From Niveispirillum sp. (GTDB lineage Bacteria; Pseudomonadota; Alphaproteobacteria; Azospirillales; Azospirillaceae), in assembly GCF_017996735.1 (NCBI RefSeq), contig NZ_JAGOGJ010000019.1, positions 1-64,000 of the forward strand: 64,000 nucleotides of DNA, written 5' to 3'. The translations under genes were made by a program, and so were the position numbers. Positions 31,904-40,663 of the stretch are shown here, piece after piece; position 1 is the first letter of the stretch, and every line of letters begins with the position of its first letter. The notes under the pieces are model-generated. The model was not told the origin of the DNA, did not search any database, and was given only the letters and a program-made list of their open reading frames with translations.

Positions 31904-32431
31904 ATGACCAGGGACGAGATGGTCGTGAACCTGTGGGAACGCGAAGCGGTTAAGAAGGTGATGCTGCGGTTCGGCCGCGCCTTGGACACGGGCGACTGGG
32001 CTGCCTACCGGTCCTGCTTTACCGACCCCGTCACCGTCGATTTCCAGCGCCTGACCGGTCAGCCCATCGTGCAAGTCGACCCGGACCTGTTTACGCTGTT
32101 CGCCAGCCAAATCCTGGCCCCCGTCCGGCGCCACCACAGCTACTCCAACTGGGACATCAATGTGGAGGGCGACCATGCAGACGCGCTGGTCTACATGACC
32201 TCTCGCCACTGGAGGCAGACCGATTTCGGTGCCTCCGAAAATGCGCAATATGGCTGGTACGAGGTCCGGTTCATCAAACAGGGAAACGACTGGCTGATCA
32301 CCCGCCTGAAACATGATTTCCAGTGGATCGGCGGCAACGCATCCCTGTTCGACCTGAATGATCCCTCGTTGATTGATACAATGGGGAAGCTCTTCAATGA
32401 GGATACTATACTCGCAGGGGCTACCACCTGA
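31904..32431 (+). CDS. SnoaL-like/NTF2-fold protein (dehydratase/dioxygenase-beta-like)
   Basis: A 175-residue NTF2-fold protein. The helix LWEREAVKKVMLRFGRALDT leads into a sheet with a His-rich pocket segment (PVRRHHSYSNWDINVEG). Similar proteins are annotated as SnoaL-like or ring-hydroxylating beta-subunit-like. The start at 31904 follows AAGGAGGAA; an earlier GTG that would overlap the SDR gene is less good. Role inferred only: isomerisation or dehydration of a pathway intermediate. Confidence 0.78.
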   Translation: MTRDEMVVNLWEREAVKKVMLRFGRALDTGDWAAYRSCFTDPVTVDFQRLTGQPIVQVDPDLFTLFASQILAPVRRHHSYSNWDINVEGDHADALVYMTSRHWRQTDFGASENAQYGWYEVRFIKQGNDWLITRLKHDFQWIGGNASLFDLNDPSLIDTMGKLFNEDTILAGATT

Positions 32432-32530
32432 GACCAGACCCTGGTGATTGGACCTCACCGGGGTCTGGTTCGGCGTGGCTGTAGCCTCGCATCTCGTGGC
32501 GCGTAGCCCAGTCGGACTCAGCTGCTGGTC
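32432..32530 (+). repeat. Structured intergenic element, copy C
   Basis: This begins immediately after the stop codon of the SnoaL-like gene. The hairpin CCAGACCCTGGTGA / TCACCGGGGTCTGG (14 pairs, one G-T wobble) is followed by TTCGGCG and a GTGGCTGTAGCC-GCGCGTAGCC region like copies A and B. It is in the sense direction of the gene before it, as are the other copies. Confidence 0.72.
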
Positions 32531-32632
32531 GATGCAATTTGGGCGCGATGACAGGAAGAATTGCAGTTGACCTGCTCCCTGGAAATGTGTCCGGCGTGAA
32601 GTAGAGTCCTCCTGACCGAGGAGGGCTATCGG

Positions 32633-32899
32633 ATGAAGAAGAGCCGTTTCAGTGAGGAACAGATTATCGGGATCCTGCGGGAGCAGGAGGCTGGGCAGAA
32701 GGCGGCGGACATCTGCCGGCGAGACGGGATTTCGGAGGCGACATTTTACGCCTGGAAGTCGAAATATGGCGGGCTGGACGTCTCGGAAGCCAAACGCCTG
32801 AAGGGCCTGGAGGATGAGAATAGCCGCCTGAAGAAGCTGCTGGCCGAGGCGATGCTGGACAACGCCATGCTGCGCGAGGTTGCAGGAAAAAAGTGGTGA
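32633..32899 (+). CDS. IS3-family OrfA (IS407-like)
   Basis: An 88-residue helix-turn-helix protein ([40 protein letters not shown]) with a C-terminal coiled coil ([18 protein letters not shown]). It ends in a slippery AAAAAAG (32887-32893), allowing a -1 frameshift into orfB. Confidence 0.92.
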   Translation: MKKSRFSEEQIIGILREQEAGQKAADICRRDGISEATFYAWKSKYGGLDVSEAKRLKGLEDENSRLKKLLAEAMLDNAMLREVAGKKW

Positions 32900-33777
32900 G
32901 GCCCGCCGCTCAACGCCGGACGGTTGCCCATCTGCGGGCGACGTTCGGTGTCAGCGAGCGGCGGGCCTGCTCTGTTCTGAAGGTGCATCGCCGGACGATC
33001 CGTTATCGGTCGCGTCGCCCTGATGACGGTGCCTTGCGGCAAAGGCTGTGGGAACTGGCATCGGAGCGGCGGCGGTTCGGCTACCGGCGTCTGGGATGTC
33101 TGCTGGCCCGGGAGGGGATGGCGGTGAACCATAAGAAGCTGCTGCGGATTTACCGGGAGGAAGAGCTGGCGGTGCGCCGGCGGCGGGGCCGCAAACGCGC
33201 GCTGGGCACACGGGCGCCGATGAATGTGCTCCAGGCTCCCAACCAGCGCTGGAGCCTGGATTTCGTGTCGGATGCGTTCAGCGATGGCAGGCGGTTCCGC
33301 ATCCTGGCCGTGGTGGATGATTTCTCGCGCGAGTGCCTGGCCCTGGTGGCCGACAGCTCGCTGTCCGGCAAGCGGGTGGCAAGAGAGCTGGACGCGCTGA
33401 TCGCCACATGCGGCAAACCGCTGATGATTGTCAGCGACAATGGCAGCGAGTTCATTTCCAGGGCAATCCTGGCCTGGACGCAAACCCATCAGGTCGAGTG
33501 GCATTACATCCAGCCCGGCAAGCCCACCCAGAATGCGTTCGTGGAAAGTTTCAACGGACGCTTGCGCGATGAATGCCTGAATGAAACCCTGTTCCACGGT
33601 CTGCGGCATGCCCGCCAGGTGCTGGCCGACTGGCGCGACGACTACAACAATATTCGACCCCATTCCACCCTGGGCGGGATGTCCCCTGCCCAGTTCGCAA
33701 CGTTCAGGACCGGGGGCATGCCCCCGGTCCTGAACGTCCCTCAACCCCAATACCAAACCAGAGGACTCTGCTTATAA
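32893..33777 (+). CDS. IS3-family OrfB transposase (IS407-like)
   Basis: A 294-residue DDE transposase: HTH_21 region ([18 protein letters not shown]), then catalytic Asp in [12 protein letters not shown], Asp in IVSDNGSEF and Glu in [15 protein letters not shown], with the [12 protein letters not shown] tail. It overlaps orfA in the -1 frame; the A6G slippery tract sits exactly at the overlap. It appears intact. Confidence 0.93.
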   Translation: MVRPAAQRRTVAHLRATFGVSERRACSVLKVHRRTIRYRSRRPDDGALRQRLWELASERRRFGYRRLGCLLAREGMAVNHKKLLRIYREEELAVRRRRGRKRALGTRAPMNVLQAPNQRWSLDFVSDAFSDGRRFRILAVVDDFSRECLALVADSSLSGKRVARELDALIATCGKPLMIVSDNGSEFISRAILAWTQTHQVEWHYIQPGKPTQNAFVESFNGRLRDECLNETLFHGLRHARQVLADWRDDYNNIRPHSTLGGMSPAQFATFRTGGMPPVLNVPQPQYQTRGLCL

Positions 33778-33878
33778 ACGGAAACAATTAGGGGAGCAGG
33801 TCACTTCCACGCTTTGGCCTGCTTCCGGGTCGCGGACAACAAAATGCCCCATAACCTGTTGAGGTTACGGGGCTTTTC

Positions 33879-33998
33879 TGGATGCGGGGGCAGGATATGC
33901 TCTCGACTTGCGACCCGCCCTCAGGGACTACCGAATGCTGAAACTGCTGGCTGCCGGAAACCGCAACGGGCTATTTCGTGTAGTAGCGTAGCTTGTCC
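33879..33998 (+). repeat. Direct repeat copy 2 (120 bp core) at the right edge of catabolic cluster I
   Basis: Same sequence and orientation as 9634-9753 (7 differences by hand count). It has the same tRNA-3'-end-like start and the same open tail ending at TAG (33989-33991). Here the frame upstream is not recombinase, so only the tail was copied or left behind. Confidence 0.85.
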
Positions 33999-34040
33999 CA
34001 GACGACAGCCCAGCCCAACGCGAAGCCATCACAATCGGAT

Positions 34041-34103
34041 AGGCGCAACAAACATTGCGCATATATTTGATTTTTGCGCCTACATTCTACATTCTTGCGC
34101 CTA
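34041..34103 (+). promoter_or_regulatory. Helically phased TTGCGCC repeats upstream of the Fic-like gene
   Basis: TTGCGC (34055-34060), TTGCGCCTA (34074-34082) and TTGCGCCTA (34095-34103) are 19 and 21 bases apart, about two helical turns, and a reverse copy AGGCGCAA is at 34041-34048. They precede the GTG start by 30-90 bases. The encoded protein has an N-terminal winged-helix-like region, so autoregulation is a reasonable guess. Confidence 0.55.
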
Positions 34104-34132
34104 GCCGCTATACGCAGGAAAGGCGACATATC

Positions 34133-35515
34133 GTGGCCAATCACATCACCGAAGACGCCTTGGCTGCGATCGAAGGGATCGTAGGCCTTCATGCAGAGGC
34201 CATCCCCGCATCCGAGATTGGTCGCGCCCTGCCTGCACCCATTCCGCAACGCACGCTGCAATATCGCCTGAAGCGACTGGTGTCGGATAACCGTCTCATC
34301 ATGGAAGGCGAAGGCCGCTGGGCAAGGTACCGCCTGCCCAACGCGGTGGCGGTCACCGGACCTCCTGACGAGGATCGAGCCTTTACCATTGCGCTTTCCG
34401 ACGCAGCCAAATCAATACGCCACCATGTCCGACGGGCGCTCGAAACGCGCATGCCGGTCGGTTACAATCGCGACTTTCTCGACCGCTACCGCCCGAACGT
34501 CACCTTCTATCTGACGGAAACTGAACGCGCCCATCTGATGTCTGTCGGTCGATCACAAATCGCCGAGCAGCCGGCGGGAACCTACGCCAGGCACATCTTC
34601 AGCAGGCTCCTCATCGACCTCGCCTGGAATTCCAGCCGGCTGGAGGGCAACACCTACTCGCTTCTGGACACAAAGCGCCTCATTGAATTCGGCAAAGAGG
34701 CGGAAGGTCGAACACATCTCGACGCGCAGATGATCCTTAACCACAAGGATGCGATCGAATTCCTGGTCAGTGCGGCCGACGATATCGGCTTCAACCGCTA
34801 TACGATCCTCAATCTGCATGGGCTGCTGGCCAACAACCTCCTTGCCGATCCATCCGCCGTCGGCAGATTGCGCTATATCGCGGTGGGAATCGAACGGTCC
34901 GCCTTCCATCCTCTGGAAGTACCGCAGCTTATCGAGGAATCCTTCGATCAAATTCTGGCCACTGCCGACGCCATCGCCGATCCGTTCGAGCAGGCATTCT
35001 TCATCATGGTGCAACTACCCTATCTGCAGCCCTTCGATGATGTGAACAAGCGCGTGTCCCGCCTTGCCGCAAACATCCCCCTCATCAGGAACAACCTTTC
35101 ACCGCTCTCTTTTGCCGATGTGCCCCGGCAGACTTATACCGAAGCTGTGCTCGGGATTTACGAACTGAACCAGGTTGATCTCCTCAAAGACCTCTTTCTG
35201 TGGGCCTATGAACGCTCGGCGGCGCATTATGCCGCTGTGCGGCAGTCGCTGGGCGAGCCTGATCCGTTCAGGCTTCGCTATCGCGCCGAACTGCGTGAAC
35301 TTGTCGCCGACCTCATCCGGGGATGTACCGGACGCAAGGAAGCCATCGGGCACATCGTTGCCTGGGCGGCCGACAGGGTCGATAGCGTTGACCGCGGGCG
35401 CTTCATTGAGATTGTCGAAGCCGAGTTGACGGGACTGCACGAAGGCAATTTCGCGCGCTATCAGGTCCGACCCTCGGAGTTCGCAGCTTGGCGCCGGGTC
35501 TGGGAGGCAAAATGA
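34133..35515 (+). CDS. Fic-domain protein with N-terminal winged-helix region and altered Fic motif
   Basis: 460 residues from a GTG start with AGGAAAGG upstream; a longer TTG-initiated frame would run through the phased repeats and is less likely. Residues 1-75 look like a winged helix (QRTLQYRLKRLVSDNRLIM). An inhibitory-helix motif of the SxxxEG kind is in AWNSSRLEGNTYS, placing it among self-inhibited class II Fic proteins. The core motif (about 298-310) reads QPFDDVNKRVSR: the usual HxFxxGN(G/K)R, but with Gln for the catalytic His and Val for Gly. AMP transfer as normally understood should therefore be impaired. It may act as a regulator or on another nucleotide. Confidence 0.82.
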   Translation: MANHITEDALAAIEGIVGLHAEAIPASEIGRALPAPIPQRTLQYRLKRLVSDNRLIMEGEGRWARYRLPNAVAVTGPPDEDRAFTIALSDAAKSIRHHVRRALETRMPVGYNRDFLDRYRPNVTFYLTETERAHLMSVGRSQIAEQPAGTYARHIFSRLLIDLAWNSSRLEGNTYSLLDTKRLIEFGKEAEGRTHLDAQMILNHKDAIEFLVSAADDIGFNRYTILNLHGLLANNLLADPSAVGRLRYIAVGIERSAFHPLEVPQLIEESFDQILATADAIADPFEQAFFIMVQLPYLQPFDDVNKRVSRLAANIPLIRNNLSPLSFADVPRQTYTEAVLGIYELNQVDLLKDLFLWAYERSAAHYAAVRQSLGEPDPFRLRYRAELRELVADLIRGCTGRKEAIGHIVAWAADRVDSVDRGRFIEIVEAELTGLHEGNFARYQVRPSEFAAWRRVWEAK

Positions 35516-35741
35516 CCGGCAGCCGCCAAGCGAGGGCTCGACCAGCGAATGGCCGGTCTCGTCGTGCACCCCGATGCTCCCCAATCGGGGCGATCCTGAC
35601 CAGTCGCCCATAGGGACCAGCCGGGCATGGAGCGTCCTTTTCTTGGAATGTTCTCCTTGGCAGAATGTCCCGAAAAGATGAAGGATCACGCTCAGGACAT
35701 TGGCCGGAAGTGCCGGAAACGGAATAACCCAAGAAGACGTC
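35516..35741. other. Intergenic region between Fic-like and unknown gene
   Basis: 226 bases without a credible frame or strong hairpin. The unknown gene's AAGAAG ribosome site lies at its end. Confidence 0.4.
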
Positions 35742-36881
35742 ATGAGCGAATATCAGTACTACGAGTTCCAGGCCATCGACCGGCCGCTGGACCCGGAAGC
35801 CAAGGCGGCGTTGCGGGCGATCTCGACCCGGGCACATATAACCGCCACCGGCTTCGTCAACTCCTATGAGTGGGGTGACCTCAAGGCCGATCCGCGCGAC
35901 ATGCTGAAGCGCCATTTCGATTTGTTCCTCTACCTCGCCAACTGGGGCAGCCGGCGCTTCGCGCTCAAACTTCCGCGACGGCTCGTCGACCTGGAAGCAC
36001 TGGACCGTTTCCAGATCGATGATGAGGTGGCAGACATCAAGGTTGCCGGCGCGCATCTGATCATCGATATCCGCCGGGAGGAGGTCGAAGCCGAGGATTG
36101 GGATGACGGCAGTGGCCGGCTGACGGCACTGGCGCCGTTGCGGGCGGACCTGTTGGCCGGTGACCTGCGGCTGTTCGTGCTGTTGTGGCTGATACAGGTG
36201 GAGAATGGCCATGCCCGCAACGAAACCCGCATGCCCTCGCCCGGATTGGGGACGCTATCGGGACCGTTGGCAGCGCTTGCGGATTTCCTCGCCATAGATG
36301 GCGACTTGCTGAAGGCCGCAACCCAGGCGACGGCTGCATCACCGGCGGAACCTTCAGCGGACGAAGTCGAAGCCTTTCTCCGTACCCTTGCCGAGGAAGA
36401 GAAGATCCTCTGGTTACGCCGCCTGTACGAGAATGCCGACCCCCATCTGGGGACGGCGTTGCGTCGCCGTTGCCGTGAGGCGTTGACAGGAAGCGGCGGC
36501 ACCAGGGGCTCCGGTGGGCTCCCCACCGCCGGGGACCTGCGGGCGGCCACCAAGCGCATTGCTGCCGAACGCCGCCGCGCGGCGGCGGACCGGGCCGAAG
36601 AAGAGCGCCAGCGCCGCGAGCGCGAACAGGCCGAGGCACGGACAGCACGCCTGACCGCCGTGACACAGCGCGGCGAAGCCGCCTGGCGCGAGGTGGAACA
36701 GCAGATCGAACTGCGCAATGCCACTGGCTATGACCGGGCGGCGGCCCTTCTCGCCGACTTGGCAGCGATCGCCGACCAGCAAGGCGAAGGCGATAGCTTC
36801 GCCCGCCGGTTGGCCGACATTCGGGGCCGGCACGCCAGGAAGGGCCGGTTCATCGAGCGGCTGGACGCCTTACGCGGGTAA
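35742..36881 (+). CDS. Conserved protein of unknown function with C-terminal coiled coil
   Basis: A 379-residue protein. The N-terminal half is globular (MSEYQYYEFQAIDRPLDPEA; FVNSYEWGDLKADPRDMLKR; LANWGSRRFALKLP). A linker near residue 260 is rich in Gly (GSGGTRGSGGL), and residues about 275-325 are a charged Arg/Glu/Ala coiled coil. I recall similar N-terminal sequences only as hypothetical proteins. No signal peptide or membrane span. It shares the IS-bounded segment with the Fic-like gene, 226 bases apart, same strand. Confidence 0.75.
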   Translation: MSEYQYYEFQAIDRPLDPEAKAALRAISTRAHITATGFVNSYEWGDLKADPRDMLKRHFDLFLYLANWGSRRFALKLPRRLVDLEALDRFQIDDEVADIKVAGAHLIIDIRREEVEAEDWDDGSGRLTALAPLRADLLAGDLRLFVLLWLIQVENGHARNETRMPSPGLGTLSGPLAALADFLAIDGDLLKAATQATAASPAEPSADEVEAFLRTLAEEEKILWLRRLYENADPHLGTALRRRCREALTGSGGTRGSGGLPTAGDLRAATKRIAAERRRAAADRAEEERQRREREQAEARTARLTAVTQRGEAAWREVEQQIELRNATGYDRAAALLADLAAIADQQGEGDSFARRLADIRGRHARKGRFIERLDALRG

Positions 36882-36908
36882 CAACCTGCACCGCCTGATA
36901 ACTGACAA

Positions 36909-36930
36909 GTTCAAATCGTTCGATTTGAAC
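36909..36930. repeat. Perfect 22-bp palindrome
   Basis: GTTCAAATCG and CGATTTGAAC are separated by TT, just after the unknown gene's stop. It could be a dimeric operator or a transcript-end hairpin; there is no T tract. Confidence 0.7.
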
Positions 36931-37135
36931 CTACCTGTCCCACCGTGTATCGCGTCGTGAAGGATCGTAGTTTTAGCTGCTACAGAGTAGAAAAGAGTGA
37001 ATGTGAAGGCGCACGACCATCTCAACTTGCTGTTCCGGGCGACAGCGTAGGGCAATTCACCTAAATGCCCGATTCATCAAGCCACCATTTAGCGCCAATC
37101 AGAATTTGGTGAGCTCACCCATGAGACTCAGATAC

Positions 37136-38377
37136 CTACAGCGCCCGTTCTCCAGCAAGGGACTTCAGTGGCAATCTGGTGTCGGCCAACATCTTCAGGG
37201 GCACCTTGGCCCTGGAGACCACCAGGAGCTTGCCCTGGATATAGTCCCTGACGGCGTTGACGCAGTCCAACGCTACGACGACACCGGCCTTCAGGTAAAT
37301 GACAGAGAAACTACGGTCTGCCACGTCCCCGCGGACGATGGCCTGGTCATATCCCGACGACAGCCCCACGGTCTGCAGACGCAGATCATACTGATTGGAC
37401 CAGAACCAGGGTATCGCGGCATATTGCTCATCCCCGCCGGTCAGGTTCCGTGCCACCAGCGTAGCCTGATCGCTGGCGTTCTGGACGGATTCCAACCGAA
37501 TGATGGTCCCATCGGCAAACCTATTGGGATGCGCGGCACAGTCTCCGATGGCGTAGATGTCGGACAGGTTGGTACGGCACCACCTGTCCACCAGCACACC
37601 ATTGCCCCCTTCCGCGCCCGCGGCGAGCAGCGGTTCGACCGCAGGGGAGATGCCGATGCCTACGATGACCAGATCAGCGGCCAGCACCTCACCGGATGAC
37701 AGCCGCACGCCGGTGACGCGCCCTTCTTTCCCCTCCAGGCCGTCGATCCTTGCGTTCAATCGCATGGCGACACCATGCCGCCGATGCTCCTCCTCGTAGA
37801 AGCGCGACAGCACTTCCCCGGCAACACGCGCCAGCACGCGCTCCGCCGCTTCCAGCACAACGACATCCTTGCCCAGCTTCCGCAGAACCGCGGCGGCCTC
37901 CAGGCCGATATAGCCACCACCGACGATGACAACGCGCCGTGCCGGCAACAGGGCGGACATCAGCCGATCCGCATCCGCTCGCGTTCTTATGGAATGGACG
38001 CCGGCCAATCCGCCTCCCGGACAAGCCAGACGACGGGGCTGTCCGCCCGTTGCCCAGACCAAGGAACGATACCCGAAAACTGCGCCATCATCACAGCGGA
38101 CCTGGTGTCCCACGGCATCCACAGCCTCCACCTTGCGGCCCAGCAGCAGATCGATACCTTGTTCCTGCCAGAACAGGAGCGGCCGGATACGTATCCGATC
38201 GAACGCTTTCTCGCCCGACAGATACTCCTTGCTGAGCTGCGGTCGCTCGTAGGGAATGTCGGGTTCATCCCCGATAATTGCCACGGAACCCGCGAACTTC
38301 TGCTGCCGCAGGGCAATGGCTGTCTGGGCACCGGCATGTCCCGCGCCGACGATGAGGACATCATAGATCAAAGCCAT
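37136..38377 (-). CDS. FAD-dependent ferredoxin reductase (second paralog)
   Basis: A 413-residue reductase with the same domain order as the one at 29526: VLIVGAGHAGAQTA for FAD, VVIVGGGYIGLEAAAV for NADH, IYAIGDCAAHPN, and WFWSNQYDLRLQ near the C-terminus. The start at 38377 follows AGGGAG; a longer upstream frame overlaps the ferredoxin gene and is unlikely. It is the third gene of the monooxygenase-ferredoxin-reductase operon. It may supply the Rieske oxygenase (45650) or the P450 (56570) through the ferredoxin 38 bases upstream. Confidence 0.92.
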   Translation of the reverse strand: MALIYDVLIVGAGHAGAQTAIALRQQKFAGSVAIIGDEPDIPYERPQLSKEYLSGEKAFDRIRIRPLLFWQEQGIDLLLGRKVEAVDAVGHQVRCDDGAVFGYRSLVWATGGQPRRLACPGGGLAGVHSIRTRADADRLMSALLPARRVVIVGGGYIGLEAAAVLRKLGKDVVVLEAAERVLARVAGEVLSRFYEEEHRRHGVAMRLNARIDGLEGKEGRVTGVRLSSGEVLAADLVIVGIGISPAVEPLLAAGAEGGNGVLVDRWCRTNLSDIYAIGDCAAHPNRFADGTIIRLESVQNASDQATLVARNLTGGDEQYAAIPWFWSNQYDLRLQTVGLSSGYDQAIVRGDVADRSFSVIYLKAGVVVALDCVNAVRDYIQGKLLVVSRAKVPLKMLADTRLPLKSLAGERAL

Positions 38378-38414
38378 AGGAGCTCCCTGAAGCCTCCACC
38401 CGCCCATGGTCCGT

Positions 38415-38732
38415 TCAGCCGGCGGGTGCAACCGTGACCCGCAAGCCGTCCAGGCCTTCGTCGAAGGGTATCTGGCAGGACAGGCGGGATTCCGGCCGCC
38501 GATAGTCCGATCCGTCCAGCAGACCATCCTCGTCGTCGCTCATCGGCGGCAACCGATCGGCGAAGGACGGATCGACATACACATGGCAAGTGGCGCAGGA
38601 ACAGCAACCGCCACATATGGCCAACAACTCTTCGAGGCCATTGTCACGGATAACCTCCATGACCGAGTTCCCCGGCCCCGCTTCGAAGACCCTTTCCGTC
38701 CCATCCGACGTAACGACAAGCAATCTGGACAT
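38415..38732 (-). CDS. 2Fe-2S ferredoxin (second paralog)
   Basis: A 105-residue ferredoxin with ligands in [16 protein letters not shown] and RLSCQIPF. As in the cluster I ferredoxin, an extra Cys (here two adjacent Cys) sits inside the cluster-binding loop. The start at 38732 follows GGGAGGG. It lies between the flavin monooxygenase and the reductase genes. Confidence 0.92.
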   Translation of the reverse strand: MSRLLVVTSDGTERVFEAGPGNSVMEVIRDNGLEELLAICGGCCSCATCHVYVDPSFADRLPPMSDDEDGLLDGSDYRRPESRLSCQIPFDEGLDGLRVTVAPAG

Positions 38733-38770
38733 TCGCCCTCCCTGTTGAGCAACGCACAAGAATCCATGGA

Positions 38771-40522
38771 TTATCGGCCTTGGCGGATTTCCGCTCCGGC
38801 GGGCGCCCTGTCGGCGACCATTGGCGGCACACTCCCTTGATGGCCCTTACCGGATCGATCGACCGCCACGCCCATCCCGGCACCTGTCAGATGCGGAGCC
38901 TTCATCCCCTGTCCGCAGACCCGGGACATGAGATCGTCCGGCACAGCACCTCCCCGCCAAGCCACATGCTGGTCCGGCCGGATAAGGACCAGGGGGGCCT
39001 GGTAGAGATCGGCGACCTCCTTGTCGGAAGTCTCGAAGACCTGCAAGGGAACACCCAGGTGCCGCGCCTGGGCCTGGACCTTCAGCACCTCCGGGCGGGG
39101 ATCGGCATCCAACACCAGCAACGTGAAGCCCGGGCCGAAATGATCGTAGAGCGAGTTGCCATCCTCCAGCCAGCGGTGGGGCGCCAAACTGCCCGGAGCC
39201 GCCGAGGGCACGTAATCGACCGACCGCACCCACGGCGTGGAGGGGTTATCGTCAACAATGATCGGCGATCCCATGTAGCGGTAGCCGAGCACGACCCCCA
39301 GGCTGAAGAATTCCGGCCGCTTGGTCTTCCAGATCAGGTCGGCGACTTCCTTGCGGATCTGCTCACCCCTGGGCGTATCTTCCTCGATGCCATCGCGGGC
39401 CAGCTGATTGGGTGCCAGCGCGTGGTTTGCTTCGGCTTCGTCCATCACATAATCATGGATGGGCCGACGTTCCTGCTCGTAAGTGTCGAGCAGGGCGGGC
39501 GCCCCCCATCCCTGCAGCACGGCGGCAAGCTTCCAGCCCAGATCGACGGCATCGGCGATACCCATGTTCATGCCAAACCCGCCGAAGGGCGGATGGAGAT
39601 GGCAGGCATCACCCGCCAAGAATATCCGTCCGCGCGAATAGCGGTCGGCCAGCAGCCGGCTTGCGACCCAGATTTCCGAACTTAGGATGCGATAGGGCAG
39701 GTCAAGGCCCGTCGATCGGCGGATCATGCCGAGCAACTGTTCCTCGGTAAACTGGGTTTCCGGCGGAATGCCGGTCGGAACGAAGAACCAGCGGTCGCCG
39801 ACATCCATCGGCCCGATGAAGCTCGGCATATCCTGGTTGCACTGCCAGACCTGGATGGTCGGTCCATGCGGCTGGGCTTCCGCCAGGCCGGGCGCCTCGA
39901 AGATCGTCATGTTGTTGCGGGACAGGCCGTGGACGCCCACCATGGTGGCGCCGATCTGATGGCGTACGCTGCTGCGACCGCCGTCGGCCCCCACGAGATA
40001 GAGGGCCTTCTTCGTCGCTTCCGCCCCGGTATCCACCGAACGGATCACGGCCGAAACGCCGTTCTCATCCTGGGTGATCCCGACCAGTTCCCGCCCGAAC
40101 TCGACACGTACGCCCGGCAGTGAGCGCGCATGGTCGAGCAGAACAGCCTCCAGCTTATATTGCGGGATCCATTGCGCATGTTCGGAATAATGGTGGTCAC
40201 GCTGCGGATTGCCACCGAAGGCATGTTCAAACCGGGTGATCAGATGCCCGCCCAGGCGCGTCACGAACAGGATGTTGGAGGGATAGTCGACGCCGAAGGG
40301 GGCGGCCTCCGCCAGGCGCCCGGCGATACCCCAGCGCCGCAGATGTTCGCGCGTGCGGATATTGGTGTTCTTGGCGCGCGGCGCATGTCCGGTGCGGTCA
40401 TTCTTCTCCACCACCAGACAGGGGATCGAACGGCTTCCCAGTTCAATGGCCAGCGCCAATCCGGTCGGGCCCGCGCCGACGATGATCACCTGCGGCGGGG
40501 CCGCATCCTTTTGATTGTGCAA
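38771..40522 (-). CDS. FAD-dependent aromatic monooxygenase (PheA/MhpA-like)
   Basis: A 583-residue class A flavoprotein hydroxylase. It has an N-terminal GxGxxG ([17 protein letters not shown]), a DG motif ([17 protein letters not shown]), GD motif ([20 protein letters not shown]) and a C-terminal thioredoxin-like region ([15 protein letters not shown]). I place the start at TTG 40522, because GGGAGG is correctly spaced there and no ATG is near. It hydroxylates a phenolic ring ortho to the hydroxyl using NAD(P)H. A CAGGTATCAG motif lies 83 bases upstream. Confidence 0.88.
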   Translation of the reverse strand: MHNQKDAAPPQVIIVGAGPTGLALAIELGSRSIPCLVVEKNDRTGHAPRAKNTNIRTREHLRRWGIAGRLAEAAPFGVDYPSNILFVTRLGGHLITRFEHAFGGNPQRDHHYSEHAQWIPQYKLEAVLLDHARSLPGVRVEFGRELVGITQDENGVSAVIRSVDTGAEATKKALYLVGADGGRSSVRHQIGATMVGVHGLSRNNMTIFEAPGLAEAQPHGPTIQVWQCNQDMPSFIGPMDVGDRWFFVPTGIPPETQFTEEQLLGMIRRSTGLDLPYRILSSEIWVASRLLADRYSRGRIFLAGDACHLHPPFGGFGMNMGIADAVDLGWKLAAVLQGWGAPALLDTYEQERRPIHDYVMDEAEANHALAPNQLARDGIEEDTPRGEQIRKEVADLIWKTKRPEFFSLGVVLGYRYMGSPIIVDDNPSTPWVRSVDYVPSAAPGSLAPHRWLEDGNSLYDHFGPGFTLLVLDADPRPEVLKVQAQARHLGVPLQVFETSDKEVADLYQAPLVLIRPDQHVAWRGGAVPDDLMSRVCGQGMKAPHLTGAGMGVAVDRSGKGHQGSVPPMVADRAPAGAEIRQGR

Positions 40523-40604
40523 TGTCGCCTCCCGGTTTTCCGTTTTCTTTATCGCAAGCGTCCGGCGCGCGCAGGATGACAAGAAGCGGCCCGCGCCATC
40601 CTTC

Positions 40605-40614
40605 CAGGTATCAG
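40605..40614 (+). promoter_or_regulatory. Candidate operator motif 3 (site a)
   Basis: CAGGTATCAG upstream of the flavin monooxygenase operon. It belongs to a set of CAGGTATCRC-like sites found at cluster II promoters. Confidence 0.45.
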
Positions 40615-40663
40615 CCGTTGCGACGAACAGCCTGTAGCGGCATCGCCTTGCGTCGGGCCATTA

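Larger units (their letters stand above)
32568..33803 (+). mobile_element. IS3-family (IS407-like) insertion sequence, 1236 bp
   Basis: The ends are TGACCTGCTCCC at 32568 and its complement GGGAGCAGGTCA ending at 33803, with weaker inward similarity. The element contains overlapping orfA and orfB on the plus strand. The flanks (GCAGT left, CTTCC right) show no duplication, so rearrangement after insertion is likely. Confidence 0.88.
33804..34132. other. Junction region with recombinase-tail repeat and Fic-gene leader
   Basis: After the IS end there is a near-perfect hairpin (CCCCATAACCT / AGGTTACGGGG, one mismatch), then the 120-bp direct repeat, then the leader of the Fic-like gene with three TTGCGC repeats. 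No intact gene is seen. Confidence 0.6.

Noticed and set aside
34055..34132. Longer TTG-initiated N-terminus for the Fic-like protein
   Set aside because: It would translate the phased TTGCGCC repeats and has no ribosome site, whereas GTG 34133 has AGGAAAGG upstream.
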